Of a stretch of DNA of 64,000 nucleotides, positions 1-8,269 are shown piece after piece. Each line of letters opens with the position of its first letter. The first letter of the stretch is position 1. The DNA is taken from assembly GCF_030649675.1 (NCBI RefSeq), contig NZ_JAUTDR010000005.1, positions 1-64,000 of the forward strand. The letters are read 5' to 3'. The notes below the pieces were generated by a model that was given only the letters and a program-made list of their open reading frames with translations, made no database searches and was not told where the DNA came from. Source of the DNA: Haliea sp. E1-2-M8. Lineage in GTDB: Bacteria > Pseudomonadota > Gammaproteobacteria > Pseudomonadales > Halieaceae. Made by a program: the position numbers and the translations under genes.

Positions 1-198
1 CTTGGCGGCCTTCAGCTGTATCCGGCCGGAATCCGTCAATGATTACCCACCATGATTGGGGAAGAGCCAAAAATTTAGGAAGCGGAACGCCGTGATCGGC
101 GGTCCTTGGATGTTGATACGCCCGACCTAAGCCGTTTCCAGCTATCCTGTATTCTTGGATGAAAGCGTTCTACGTCAAGATACCTGACTACTGCTTTC
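1..198. other. Window edge, no gene recognised
   Basis: I see no supportable gene in this stretch downstream of the phosphopantetheinyl transferase stop codon. A short imperfect hairpin lies at 84-105 (five strong pairs around a TGAT loop) but it has no T-tract, so I do not call it a terminator. Confidence 0.5.
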
Positions 199-867
199 TC
201 ATTCACTCGAAAGTATGCGCATCTCCCCAGTCTGTACCCGGTAACAGGCTTGAAATCGGGAGGCAGCCAATGGGTGGCAGTGTAGTATGCATGCGGTGTA
301 ATCAAGAACACTAAAGGTTTCTACAGTGTATAAATGCGTAGAGTAGCACGAAAGCGAACTCAGCCTTTGTCGAGTCAAACCTTCTCCTCTAGCCTTCGCT
401 TCTGCTTCTTTGCGTGTCCACAAACCGTAGAACCAGTCAGGCTGTTGATCCGGTTCTACCAGGGCAAAAGCGCGATATTCGTCAGGGTGGAAGTACTCTG
501 CCACGAGCCGCTGAAAATCCCGGAGGCGATGTTGTTCAATATCCACTCCGATGGGGCCGATCTGGCTGAATCCGGCCATCACTGCCGAGCCGCTGTGGGA
601 AATACTGCAATGGATATTGACCCCGCTCAGGCATGGTCGGCCATCAGGGTCTTCGCTGAGCTGCGCAGCAACTGTCTGCGGAGGGTAGTTCAGCTCTGCG
701 GCCAGCAACTGCGCCAGCAGAATCCGCCCCGCGACAAAATGGCGGTAGCGCCGTACTGAACGGAAAGCCGCCGCGCGGTTCTGTGCCGTGTCGGACAGGG
801 TTTTACACCAGTCGGAAAACCGTGCAAAGGGGACGCTCTCGAGATCAGTGGCAACCGCTACTGCCAC
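199..867 (-). CDS. 4'-phosphopantetheinyl transferase, Sfp type
   Basis: This enzyme moves the 4'-phosphopantetheine arm of CoA onto a serine of acyl carrier proteins. The 222-residue product has the family signatures GVDIE at about residues 107-111 and WTRKEA at about 150-155, and the length is normal for the Sfp group. No in-frame ATG is available, so a GTG start at 867 is used; no clear ribosome binding site supports it and the start is uncertain. It lies beside the aryl polyene operon, which contains two ACPs, so its likely clients are those two carriers. It is convergent with nothing and ends near the window edge. Confidence 0.9.
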   Translation of the reverse strand: MAVAVATDLESVPFARFSDWCKTLSDTAQNRAAAFRSVRRYRHFVAGRILLAQLLAAELNYPPQTVAAQLSEDPDGRPCLSGVNIHCSISHSGSAVMAGFSQIGPIGVDIEQHRLRDFQRLVAEYFHPDEYRAFALVEPDQQPDWFYGLWTRKEAEAKARGEGLTRQRLSSLSCYSTHLYTVETFSVLDYTACILHCHPLAASRFQACYRVQTGEMRILSSE

Positions 868-898
868 CGCCGCGCCATGGATGGTGTTAGCCTGGGAA

Positions 899-1372
899 CT
901 AATTTGGGAGGGTAACTACATCACCGATTAGCGCTACCCCGGCGATTACAGCGCCAGCATGACACTCATATTCGGTGGCACTGGAGAATTCATTCTTCTT
1001 ATAGTAGCTGCGGATATTGACTACGGAATTACCACCTTCCGCTGCTGCGCGCTCCTGCAAGGTTATCAAGGCTGACAGCAATACCCATTGACAGGCTGTT
1101 ATATCCGCTTTGCCAAACGCATTGGTTTTCTTGTTGGTGACAAATTCGCCGTGTTCGGCGGTGGGAGTGGGGTGGGATTGATCGCCGAAGTACAGCTTGA
1201 TATCTGAGTTCAATTTTCCCTCGTAGGCCGGACTCGCAAGCGCTTCGGCGATGGAGAAATGGTGCTTGGTGTCGCGCGCCTGCGCATTGAAGCTCAGAGC
1301 GAGAAGAAAAGAAGCGACAAGGGCAAAGGCGGCCCTAGAAATGACGGAAGCAGATTTGGCGTAAGTGGGCAC
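899..1372 (-). CDS. Secreted 'excinuclease ATPase subunit'-like small protein
   Basis: The 157-residue product has an N-terminal signal peptide (hydrophobic AFALVASFLLALSF, then AQA cleavage at about residue 32) and so is probably periplasmic. The mature part carries the motifs VTNKKTNAFGK, two cysteines (ACQW and YECHAG) and SYYKKNEFSS. Databases call such proteins 'excinuclease ATPase subunit', but nothing here looks like UvrA, and the real function is unknown. The start is a GTG at 1372 preceded by AAGGA. Relatives commonly sit in aryl polyene clusters, which fits its place opposite the operon. The cysteine pair and secretion suggest a small folded envelope protein. Confidence 0.75.
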   Translation of the reverse strand: MPTYAKSASVISRAAFALVASFLLALSFNAQARDTKHHFSIAEALASPAYEGKLNSDIKLYFGDQSHPTPTAEHGEFVTNKKTNAFGKADITACQWVLLSALITLQERAAAEGGNSVVNIRSYYKKNEFSSATEYECHAGAVIAGVALIGDVVTLPN

Positions 1373-1653
1373 GGAGCAGGTTCCTTATGTGATTTTACTG
1401 AAGGCGCCGCAGGGTCTTGTTCTGCTTGAGGGTGCCATGCCTGCATTCTCGAGACGTGGCGATTATAGCGTATGGCCCACGTGTTTTCCAGAATCAGAAT
1501 CCACTTGAATACCGTAGCGCTAATGTTTGCGGTGCCGATTTGATCTGCTACAATCTGGCGGTTTTCTGTAACAAGTGAGCCAGCTCACGTGTCAACAGGC
1601 CTGCGGCTTGAGCCTAACGGATCTGTTATCGACAATAATAAGGGCTCTCCCGG
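1373..1653. other. Divergent intergenic region of the APE cluster
   Basis: These 281 bases separate the leftward accessory genes from the rightward biosynthetic operon and must hold promoters for both directions. No clear operator palindrome is visible. One candidate sigma70 promoter is listed separately. Confidence 0.6.
1527..1554 (+). promoter_or_regulatory. Candidate sigma70 promoter of the APE operon
   Basis: A TACAAT hexamer (one mismatch to TATAAT) lies at 1549-1554, with a weak TTGCGG-type -35 element 16 bases upstream. It sits about 100 bases before the first gene of the operon. The -35 match is poor, so this is only a candidate. Confidence 0.25.
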
Positions 1654-2397
1654 ATGGCGATCCATTTTGCAGTTTCCAGCTGGTCTGGATGGACAACAGG
1701 TGCAGCTGATATCTCCCCGAGTGTCAATACTGCCAAGGTAAAGCCCATCCTTGTCTCACAAACGCCCGATGTTTCAATCGTTCCACCCCTGCTGCGGCGC
1801 AGGCTAAACGTCATGGGCCGTGCCTGTGTCAGCGAGATGCTACGCCACCTACAGGAGGGAGACAATCCGGCTGTTGTTTATGGCTCGCGCCATGGAGACA
1901 TAGAGCGCACCCTTGCCATACTCATGGAACAGGCCCGCGGTGAGCCCATTTCGCCGATGAATTTCAGTCTCGCGGTACACAATGCCATCACCGGTGTGAT
2001 TTCCATTCACCAACAGATCAGCTCCAATATCAGTAGCATCGCTGCTGGGGATGAGCCCCTGATACCCGTGTTGCTGGAGGCGGCAGGGTTGCTGTCTGAC
2101 ACCTGCCCGGCAATATTGTGTGTACTCTGTGATGTGCCACTGCCGGAAGTTTATCGAGATCCGCTTAAGCAGGTGCCTGCGCCTTATGTCGCCTGCTTTA
2201 GGATTACCCGCGATCAGGGGCTTGGCGAGGAGCTGTGGCTCGATGTTAATGCAGTTTCGGAAGCAGATGGCCCGGCACGGACGGCACCATTGGATTTCGT
2301 TGAGTTTTTGTCCTCCGCTTGCGAATTCTTCCCCACCCGTCATAACGGCAGTCACTGGACTGTACGCAAATCGCGTCGCCCAGCGGGATCTGGATGA
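1654..2397 (+). CDS. apeC: Beta-ketoacyl synthase-like chain-length factor ApeC
   Basis: This 247-residue protein belongs to the short beta-ketoacyl synthase N-terminal-like family (Ketoacyl-synt_2). The signatures are YGSRHGDIERT near residue 75 and SPMNFSLAVHNAITG near 107. The TACSSG-type active-site cysteine segment and the two catalytic histidines of true ketosynthases are absent, so it cannot condense by itself. In characterised aryl polyene systems ApeC pairs with the ketosynthase ApeO as a chain-length-factor-like subunit. It is the first gene of the plus-strand operon and overlaps the next gene in ATGA. The ribosome binding site is weak (AAGGG about ten bases before the ATG). Confidence 0.85.
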   Translation: MAIHFAVSSWSGWTTGAADISPSVNTAKVKPILVSQTPDVSIVPPLLRRRLNVMGRACVSEMLRHLQEGDNPAVVYGSRHGDIERTLAILMEQARGEPISPMNFSLAVHNAITGVISIHQQISSNISSIAAGDEPLIPVLLEAAGLLSDTCPAILCVLCDVPLPEVYRDPLKQVPAPYVACFRITRDQGLGEELWLDVNAVSEADGPARTAPLDFVEFLSSACEFFPTRHNGSHWTVRKSRRPAGSG

Positions 2398-3170
2398 GAT
2401 TGATTCAGCGTGTCAATTACCTGTGGCGTTTGTTTGCTACTGCTCTGGCCTTTAGTCTCTTTGGCATTGGCGGTGTCATTGTGCCACTGATATCCACCCC
2501 CGTACTGTACCTTATCCGTGGAGATGAGGAGCGGCGCCGCCTGCGGGCGCGCCGTATCGTGCATTGGCTATTCAAGATCTACATCTATATGTTGCGGTTT
2601 CTGGGGATTCTTACCTGGACCACGGACGGATTGGAAAAGCTCGACCGGGATGGACTGTTGGTGCTGGCCAATCATCCGACACTGATTGATGTGGTTTTTC
2701 TGGTTGCCTTCGTCCCCGATGCCAATTGCATCGTTAAAGGCCGTTTGCTGGCAAATCCGGCGATGCGGGGCTTAATTTCCCAGGCTGGCTATATCACCAA
2801 TGATCAGGGCGGCAAGCTAATTGACTCTGCTGACGCTTCGCTCAAGAGTGGCGGTGCCCTGTTGGTTTTTCCAGAGGGAACCCGTACTCGCCCCGGCTCG
2901 CCTCTGGCGTTTCAGCGCGGTGCTGCCAACGTGGCGATACGTTGCCAAGTGGACATCACGCCGGTGGTGATCCGTTGTCATCCCCCGACCTTGAGTAAAC
3001 AACACAAGTGGTATCACATCCCCGATCAGTCGTTTATCATGTCGTTCTCGATCGGTGATGACATCGCGATTGCACCTTTCCTGGACTATCCCGCAGCTCA
3101 GGGGGCTAGGCAGCTGACTCGTTTTCTAGAGCACTTTTTCACGGAGGAAACCACCGCATATGCCCACTGA
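2394..3170 (+). CDS. PlsC-type 1-acylglycerol-3-phosphate acyltransferase-like protein
   Basis: A 258-residue membrane acyltransferase. An N-terminal hydrophobic segment (about 14-40) precedes the PlsC motifs NHPTLID (the HX4D catalytic box, about residue 91) and FPEGTRTRPG (about 161). In aryl polyene clusters this gene follows the chain-length factor (the ApeD position) and is thought to help attach the polyene or its lipid anchor to a glycerol backbone; the exact acceptor is not known here. The start overlaps the apeC stop and its end overlaps the ACP start by 11 bases, indicating translational coupling. Confidence 0.82.
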   Translation: MRLIQRVNYLWRLFATALAFSLFGIGGVIVPLISTPVLYLIRGDEERRRLRARRIVHWLFKIYIYMLRFLGILTWTTDGLEKLDRDGLLVLANHPTLIDVVFLVAFVPDANCIVKGRLLANPAMRGLISQAGYITNDQGGKLIDSADASLKSGGALLVFPEGTRTRPGSPLAFQRGAANVAIRCQVDITPVVIRCHPPTLSKQHKWYHIPDQSFIMSFSIGDDIAIAPFLDYPAAQGARQLTRFLEHFFTEETTAYAH

Positions 3171-3441
3171 AGCACTGCACACCGAGCTCAAAGCATTGAT
3201 TATCCAAGCCCTTGATCTGGAAGACCTTACCGTCGAGGATATCAATGATTCAGACGCCCTCTTTAACGAGGGGTTAGGGCTTGATTCAATTGATGCCCTT
3301 GAGATCGGTGTTGCCCTGCAAAAGCGCTACGGCATAAAGCTCAATCCTGAAGCCGACGATGTGAAGCGTCATTTTGCCAGCATTACCGACCTGGCCGCAC
3401 TGGTGCACAATCATCGGATGGACGGGAGGGAGTCAGAGTGA
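3160..3441 (+). CDS. apeE: Acyl carrier protein ApeE
   Basis: A 93-residue acidic acyl carrier protein. The phosphopantetheine serine is in GLGLDSIDALE (about residue 42). It carries the growing or starter acyl chain for the type II polyketide machinery. A strong ribosome binding site (GGAGGAAA, 3143-3150) lies before the ATG inside the end of the preceding acyltransferase gene. The gene is followed at once by a second ACP. Two dissimilar ACPs are standard for this pathway, one thought to take the aryl starter and the other to serve elongation. Which role belongs to this copy cannot be read from the sequence. Confidence 0.9.
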   Translation: MPTEALHTELKALIIQALDLEDLTVEDINDSDALFNEGLGLDSIDALEIGVALQKRYGIKLNPEADDVKRHFASITDLAALVHNHRMDGRESE

Positions 3442-3689
3442 AATCCCGAGAGGAAATCTACAGCCATGTGGTCGGCTTGATGAGCGATATGTTTGAGCTC
3501 GACCCCCAAATCATGTGTGAAGATTCGCGACTGTACGACGATCTCGACATCGACAGCATTGATGCGGTGGACTTGATCGTGGAACTCAAGAGCTACACAG
3601 GCAAAAAAGTGGCCCCTGAAGATTTCAAGAACGTTCGCACCGTAAGGGATATTGTCAGCGCCGTCGAAGACCTCCTGGAGAATGAATAA
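3438..3689 (+). CDS. apeF: Acyl carrier protein ApeF
   Basis: An 83-residue acyl carrier protein with the attachment serine in DDLDIDSIDAVD (about residue 38) and the conserved helix III region PEDFKNVRTVRDI. It begins with GTG overlapping the apeE stop (GTGA), preceded by GGGAGGGA. Its DSID core resembles FabF-pathway ACPs more than apeE does. It is the second carrier of the aryl polyene synthase, modified by the phosphopantetheinyl transferase at the left edge of the window. Confidence 0.9.
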   Translation: MKSREEIYSHVVGLMSDMFELDPQIMCEDSRLYDDLDIDSIDAVDLIVELKSYTGKKVAPEDFKNVRTVRDIVSAVEDLLENE

Positions 3690-4278
3690 AGTCCCATGGC
3701 GCAATATGGGATACGGCCTTCTGTTTGCGCTGTATCCGTTGCTGGTCTACCTGGGGTTGCGTTATTTTGATCCTCGCTGGTTGGCATTGTTGTTAATTGT
3801 GGCGGCGAGCAGTCGCTTGGTGCGTGCAGGGTTTTCCCGCAGAATCCAGGTTCTAGCCGGCGTTGCGGTCATCGCCGCCGCTGGCTATACCCTGCTCACA
3901 GGCTCCGAGTTGGGCATACTCCTCTACCCGGTGCTGGTTAATGCGGTGCTGCTAAGTCTGTTTGGCGCCAGCTTGTTGCAACCGCCGACTATTGTTGAAA
4001 CCTTGGCCCGTATCAAGGAACCTGATTTGCCCGAGGCTGCTATCAGCTATACCCGCAAGGTTACGCAGCTCTGGTGCCTGTTTTTTTTGTTCAACGGTTT
4101 CATCGCAATGGTTACTGTTGCCCTTGTCACGCAAGGATTCGGGCGTGAGTGGTGGCTGCTGTACAACGGATTTCTCGCCTATGTACTGATGGGCACGCTT
4201 TTGGCGGGAGAGCTGCTGGTGCGCAAACGCGTGCGGTCAAGGATCAGCGGCATTGAGCGCAACCATGAACGCGCCTGA
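3682..4278 (+). CDS. COG4648-like inner membrane protein of the APE cluster
   Basis: This 198-residue protein is strongly hydrophobic, with about five to six predicted membrane segments (starting YGLLFALYPLLVYLGL, LALLLIVAASS, and later WCLFFLFNGFIAMVTVALV). The ATG at 3682 is chosen over the upstream in-frame codon at 3652 because it overlaps the apeF stop in the operon's usual pattern and CTGGAG precedes it. Its position between the second ACP and the ligase matches the uncharacterised membrane protein of other aryl polyene clusters (ApeG position). The biochemical role is unknown; it may tether synthesis or lipid transfer to the membrane. Confidence 0.78.
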   Translation: MNKVPWRNMGYGLLFALYPLLVYLGLRYFDPRWLALLLIVAASSRLVRAGFSRRIQVLAGVAVIAAAGYTLLTGSELGILLYPVLVNAVLLSLFGASLLQPPTIVETLARIKEPDLPEAAISYTRKVTQLWCLFFLFNGFIAMVTVALVTQGFGREWWLLYNGFLAYVLMGTLLAGELLVRKRVRSRISGIERNHERA

Positions 4279-6007
4279 ATTGCTCAACGATGTTAGTCAT
4301 GGCCGCAGTCTCCGCAGTGAGGAGCACGCCGTGGCCTGGGGCGTCGAGGGCGCTCTCAGCTGGGCAGGTTTCAGGCAGGAAGTGGCGACGTGGCGGCAGC
4401 AGTTGCAGTCCATGGCTGGCTCAGGTGTTGCAATCCATCAGCCTGTGCCGCAGACATTCATGGCTTGCCTGTGTGCAGTCTGGAGCCTGGGCAAAGCAGC
4501 GGTAGTTTCTGCCAGTGGCTTTCGCGACACAGCAGAGCTCCTGCCGCGTCTGCACCAGCAGTTAGGTGACCGTTCACACGAGCGAGGTTTCTCGCTGGGG
4601 GTGGACGTGCCGCAAAAGGCGCTGAAGATAGCGAATGGGGAGTCCCCCGCACTGCTGCTATTCACTTCCGGATCAAGTGGTACTCCCACCCTGGTGGCCA
4701 AGTCTCTGCGCCAGCTGGATGCGGAAATTGCCATGCTGGAGGAGCTGTGGGGCGAATCTGTGGATGGTTCGGTATTCGTCAGTACGGTCTCGCACCATCA
4801 CATGTATGGCCTGCCGTTTGCGCTGCTTTGGCCGCTCGCGCGCGGTTCAGCCTTTTCCAGCGAGGGATTGCCCTATCTGGAGTCCCTTGAAGTGCGCGCA
4901 CGACACCATCGTCTTACCCTGGTGACCAGCCCGGTTCAGCTGGACAACCTGCCTGCGGGCCTCGATTGGTCATTGCTGCAGGAGAAAACGTCACGTATTT
5001 TCTCCGCCGGTGCAGCGCTGTCCGCTATTACGGCGCAGACCTGCCTGGATTGCTTCGCCAAGCCCGTGACAGAAATTTATGGTAGCACTGAAACCGGCGC
5101 CGTCGCATGGCGCGAGCAGCCGGCCGTGCGCCTCTGGCGTTGTCTGCCCGCTGTACAGGTGAGGACCGCAGATCGAGGAAGCCAATTGTCCATTCACTCT
5201 CCCGCTCTCAGCAGCGAGCCCCAATCCTGGCTGACCGTGGCTGATACCGGCGATGTTCACAGCCCGCAAGAGTTCGCCTTGCGGGGCCGAGTGGACCGCA
5301 TCGTCAAGGTAGGAGGCAAGCGTGTTTCCCTAAGCGGTCTGGAAAGCGCCCTGCAGGAGCATCCCCTGGTCTCCAGCGCGAAAGTGGTTGTACTGCCCCA
5401 GCGCAAGTCTCGCTTGGGAGCCGTGGTAGTGCTTTCGGCGCAGGGTAATGCAATATTGATCGATCAGGGCAAAAGCGCTGTCAACGCCATGCTGCTGGAG
5501 TCCATTGGGAGCCTTCCGGAGCGGGTCGCGTTGCCGCGCTACTGGCGCTATGTCACGACCATGCCAATCAATAGCCAGGGAAAGACTGTCAATGATGCTC
5601 TCGTGAGTCTTTTCCATCAAGAGCACCAACCCACGCTACCCGATGTTCTCGCCACGCAAGCCAGCGGAGATGAGCGAGAGCTAACTTTGCGAATCCCCGA
5701 AAATCTGTATTTCTTTTCCGGTCATTTTCCCGGCAACCCGGTGGTGCCTGGTGTGGTGCAGATTCACTGGGTCTTCCATTACGCTGGAGAAATCTATCCT
5801 GCGTTACGTCACTTCCTGCGCCTGGAAAACATCAAATTTCAGCATATCTTGCAACCAGGCGATATCGCAACTTTGCATTTGCAGCGCCAGGATGGCAGCG
5901 AGAAATTGCTTTTCCGCTTGTACTCTCCACGGGTACAGTATTCCAGTGGTCGTATCCTGTTTGGCGCTCTGGCTGAAGAATCGCATCCGGTTGACGGGGG
6001 GAAGTGA
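4265..6007 (+). CDS. apeH: Aryl-ACP ligase ApeH fused to dehydratase ApeI
   Basis: The 580-residue product has two parts. Residues 1 to about 455 are an AMP-forming ligase with the P-loop FTSGSSGTPT (about 135), the adenine-binding YGSTETGA (about 271) and the hinge GRVDRIVKVGGKRVS (about 341). This should adenylate an aryl acid such as 4-hydroxybenzoate and load an ACP. Residues from about 470 form a hotdog-fold hydroxyacyl-ACP dehydratase with SGHFPGNPVVPGV (catalytic His about 488). In well-studied clusters these are separate genes, apeH and apeI. The ATG at 4265 is used, overlapping the previous stop; a TTG at 4253 is the alternative. The reading frame is continuous across the junction. 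Confidence 0.88.
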   Translation: MNAPELLNDVSHGRSLRSEEHAVAWGVEGALSWAGFRQEVATWRQQLQSMAGSGVAIHQPVPQTFMACLCAVWSLGKAAVVSASGFRDTAELLPRLHQQLGDRSHERGFSLGVDVPQKALKIANGESPALLLFTSGSSGTPTLVAKSLRQLDAEIAMLEELWGESVDGSVFVSTVSHHHMYGLPFALLWPLARGSAFSSEGLPYLESLEVRARHHRLTLVTSPVQLDNLPAGLDWSLLQEKTSRIFSAGAALSAITAQTCLDCFAKPVTEIYGSTETGAVAWREQPAVRLWRCLPAVQVRTADRGSQLSIHSPALSSEPQSWLTVADTGDVHSPQEFALRGRVDRIVKVGGKRVSLSGLESALQEHPLVSSAKVVVLPQRKSRLGAVVVLSAQGNAILIDQGKSAVNAMLLESIGSLPERVALPRYWRYVTTMPINSQGKTVNDALVSLFHQEHQPTLPDVLATQASGDERELTLRIPENLYFFSGHFPGNPVVPGVVQIHWVFHYAGEIYPALRHFLRLENIKFQHILQPGDIATLHLQRQDGSEKLLFRLYSPRVQYSSGRILFGALAEESHPVDGGK

Positions 6008-6792
6008 TGACTGACTGGGCGACTGAAAATTTCAGTCCTTGCGTGTTGATCCCGGTTTATAATCATTGGCAGGTGTTGCGAAGCACTGTGGAGAAGGTCC
6101 GTGGGTTTGGCCTGCCGATCGTGTTGGTAAACGACGGTAGCCATCGCCAGTGCCGCGAAGTGATCGAAACGATAGTCAGCGATTTCGAGAGCGTTCATCT
6201 GGTTAGCCGGGACTACAATGGTGGCAAAGGCGCGGCTGTCAAGGATGGCTTGCGAGCCGCGCACGCACTGGATTTCACCCATGCTTTGCAAATCGATGCA
6301 GACGGTCAGCACGATATTGACGATGCACAGCGTTTCCTGCGAACTGCGCAGGCTTTTCCCGAGGCATTGGTGGCCGGATATCCGGTGTTTGACGAATCTG
6401 TACCCAAGCACCGTTACTATGCCCGCTATATCACCCATGTGTGGGTATGCATCAATACGCTCTCTACCACCATCAGGGATTCGATGTGTGGTTATCGTGT
6501 GTATCCCCTGGCGTCCAGCTGTGCACTGATTGAAGCGAGCCGCATCGGCGGCCGTATGGATTTTGACGGCGAATTCATTGTGCGCTGGTACTGGGCGGGG
6601 CTCCCCCTGCAGCAATTGCAGACACGCGTTGTCTACCCCGAGGGTGGGGTTTCTCATTTCAGGCTATGGCGAGACAATAGTCTGATCTCGATGATGCATG
6701 CACGCCTGTTCTTTGCCATGCTGATGTTGCTACCGCGCCTGCTGGCTCGCAAGTTTCCAACTATTCGAGGGAGTGCGCGCCCTTGCCGCTAG
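6007..6792 (+). CDS. Family 2 glycosyltransferase (APE cluster)
   Basis: A 261-residue glycosyltransferase of the dolichol-phosphate-mannose synthase-like GT2 group. It shows the nucleotide-binding start VLIPVYNHW, VNDGSH (about 40), the GGKGAAVKDGL signature, and the DADGQHD metal-binding motif (about 98). A C-terminal region with HARLFFAMLMLLPRLL suggests membrane association. The start ATG overlaps the previous stop (GTGATGA); a GTG one codon earlier is possible. In aryl polyene clusters this enzyme (ApeJ position) is thought to add a sugar to the lipid anchor. The sugar donor cannot be read here. Confidence 0.85.
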   Translation: MTDWATENFSPCVLIPVYNHWQVLRSTVEKVRGFGLPIVLVNDGSHRQCREVIETIVSDFESVHLVSRDYNGGKGAAVKDGLRAAHALDFTHALQIDADGQHDIDDAQRFLRTAQAFPEALVAGYPVFDESVPKHRYYARYITHVWVCINTLSTTIRDSMCGYRVYPLASSCALIEASRIGGRMDFDGEFIVRWYWAGLPLQQLQTRVVYPEGGVSHFRLWRDNSLISMMHARLFFAMLMLLPRLLARKFPTIRGSARPCR

Positions 6793-6807
6793 AACTCAGG
6801 ATAAATC

Positions 6808-7770
6808 ATGGCAGCTAACTCGCATTGGGCGCATACAAGGGAAGCCGGTTCGCTGCTGGGAATGCGGTTTCTGCTTGGCGCCTATCGGTATGGTGGGCGT
6901 TGGTTGTTTCGCCTCTGCCTGCTGCCCGTGGTCTGCTTTTACGCCCTTTTCCAACGTAGCAGCTACAGGGCGTCGCAGGACTACCTGCACCGAATGCACA
7001 CCGTCAACAACGCTTTCCCCAAGCCGCGACCCTTGCATAGCTTCTATCATTTTTGGCATTTCGCCGACTCGCTGCTGGATAAGCTGGGAGTGTGGATGGG
7101 GCGTATTACACGCCAGGACGTGGTCCTGCACGGTGCCGAGGTTGCCGATGAGCTTCTGGCTACTGGGCAGGGGGCCTTGATCCTGATCTCCCATCTGGGT
7201 AATTTTGAAATCTGCCAAGCGCTGTCGGAAACCCGACGGAACCTGCGTCTGACGGTGCTGCACCACACCCATAATGCGGTGAAGTTCAACCGGATTCTCA
7301 GTGAATACAACCGGGCATCATCGGTGGAGCTACTGCAAATCAGTGAGCTCGACATTAGTGTGGCGATACAGTTGAGCGAGAAGATAAGCGACGGTCAATT
7401 CATTGCCATTGCAGCTGACCGGGTCGCTATCAACAATGCCGAACGCTCGGTTGCCGTGGATTTCCTCGGCTATCCTGCGCCGTTTCCCGTTGGCCCTTTC
7501 GTGTTGGCTGCCGCCCTCCAGGCCCCTGTACTGACCATTCACTGCATAAGAAAAGAGGGCCGCTATCATCTTTATTTCGAATACCTCTGGCAGGGTGACG
7601 TTGTCGGTCGTCGAGATCGTCAGCACCATATAGAATCCCTGATGCAGGGCTATGTGCAGCGTCTGCAGTACTATTGTCTGCAAGCGCCCTGGCAGTGGTA
7701 TAACTTTTATCCATTCTGGGCGCCTTTGTGCACGGCGCACAAGCACTCCAGCCGGCAAGCGTCCTCATGA
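6808..7770 (+). CDS. LpxL/HtrB-family acyltransferase (APE cluster)
   Basis: A 320-residue lysophospholipid/lipid A-type acyltransferase. The catalytic HX4-5 motif is in LISHLGNFEICQAL (about residue 130), and AIAADRVAINNAERSVAV with its following LGYPAPFPVGPF matches the second conserved block of the family. A hydrophobic N-terminal segment LCLLPVVCFYALF anchors it at the inner membrane. Such a gene (ApeK position) is conserved in aryl polyene loci. It likely transfers an acyl group, perhaps the polyene itself, to the glycolipid made with the neighbouring glycosyltransferase and PlsC-like enzyme. Confidence 0.85.
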   Translation: MAANSHWAHTREAGSLLGMRFLLGAYRYGGRWLFRLCLLPVVCFYALFQRSSYRASQDYLHRMHTVNNAFPKPRPLHSFYHFWHFADSLLDKLGVWMGRITRQDVVLHGAEVADELLATGQGALILISHLGNFEICQALSETRRNLRLTVLHHTHNAVKFNRILSEYNRASSVELLQISELDISVAIQLSEKISDGQFIAIAADRVAINNAERSVAVDFLGYPAPFPVGPFVLAAALQAPVLTIHCIRKEGRYHLYFEYLWQGDVVGRRDRQHHIESLMQGYVQRLQYYCLQAPWQWYNFYPFWAPLCTAHKHSSRQASS

Positions 7771-7810
7771 TTTGCGATTCTGTTTCTAACCAATACCTGG
7801 AGGTCGCATA

Positions 7811-8269
7811 ATGACAGGAGCCCCGTTACCCAGCGTCGATGTCACCATCGAGATACCTTTTCACGACGTGGATTCGGCGCATGTTGCCTGGCATGGGCAC
7901 TACGCAAAATACCTCGAAATAGCGCGCTGCGCTTTGCTCGATACAATTGAATACAACTATGTCGATATGTCTGCCTCAGGGTTTTTCTGGCCAGTCATTG
8001 ATATGCGGCTGCGTTATGTAGGTCCGGCTCGCTTCCAGCAGAAGATCTCCGTTACTGCCACGTTGGTGGAGTGGGAAAACCGCTTGCGTATCGACTACAT
8101 GATTCGAGATTTCGTCAGTAAAAAGCGCCTCACGAGAGCTTCCACGGTACAGGTGGCTGTCAGGGTCGACAATGGAGAGATGCAGATTGCTTCGCCTCCG
8201 GTGTTACTGGAGAAGCTCGGCATCGAATCCGGCCAGGGTGGGCGCCGTCAGAGTGGGGATAATCGGTGA
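7811..8269 (+). CDS. 4-hydroxybenzoyl-CoA thioesterase-like hotdog protein
   Basis: A 152-residue single-domain hotdog thioesterase. The family signature FHDVDSAHVAWHGHYAKYLEIAR (residues 17-39) contains the catalytic Asp and the WHGHY motif. It follows a 40-base gap with a good CTGGAGG ribosome binding site, one of the few gaps in the operon. In aryl polyene clusters this position (ApeL) encodes a thioesterase proposed to release or edit acyl-ACP products. It ends in the GTGA overlap with the next gene. Confidence 0.85.
   Translation: MTGAPLPSVDVTIEIPFHDVDSAHVAWHGHYAKYLEIARCALLDTIEYNYVDMSASGFFWPVIDMRLRYVGPARFQQKISVTATLVEWENRLRIDYMIRDFVSKKRLTRASTVQVAVRVDNGEMQIASPPVLLEKLGIESGQGGRRQSGDNR

Noticed and set aside
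75-311. Short minus-strand open frame overlapping the phosphopantetheinyl transferase end
   Set aside because: It overlaps a gene with clear motifs in another frame, has no start context and no recognisable sequence.
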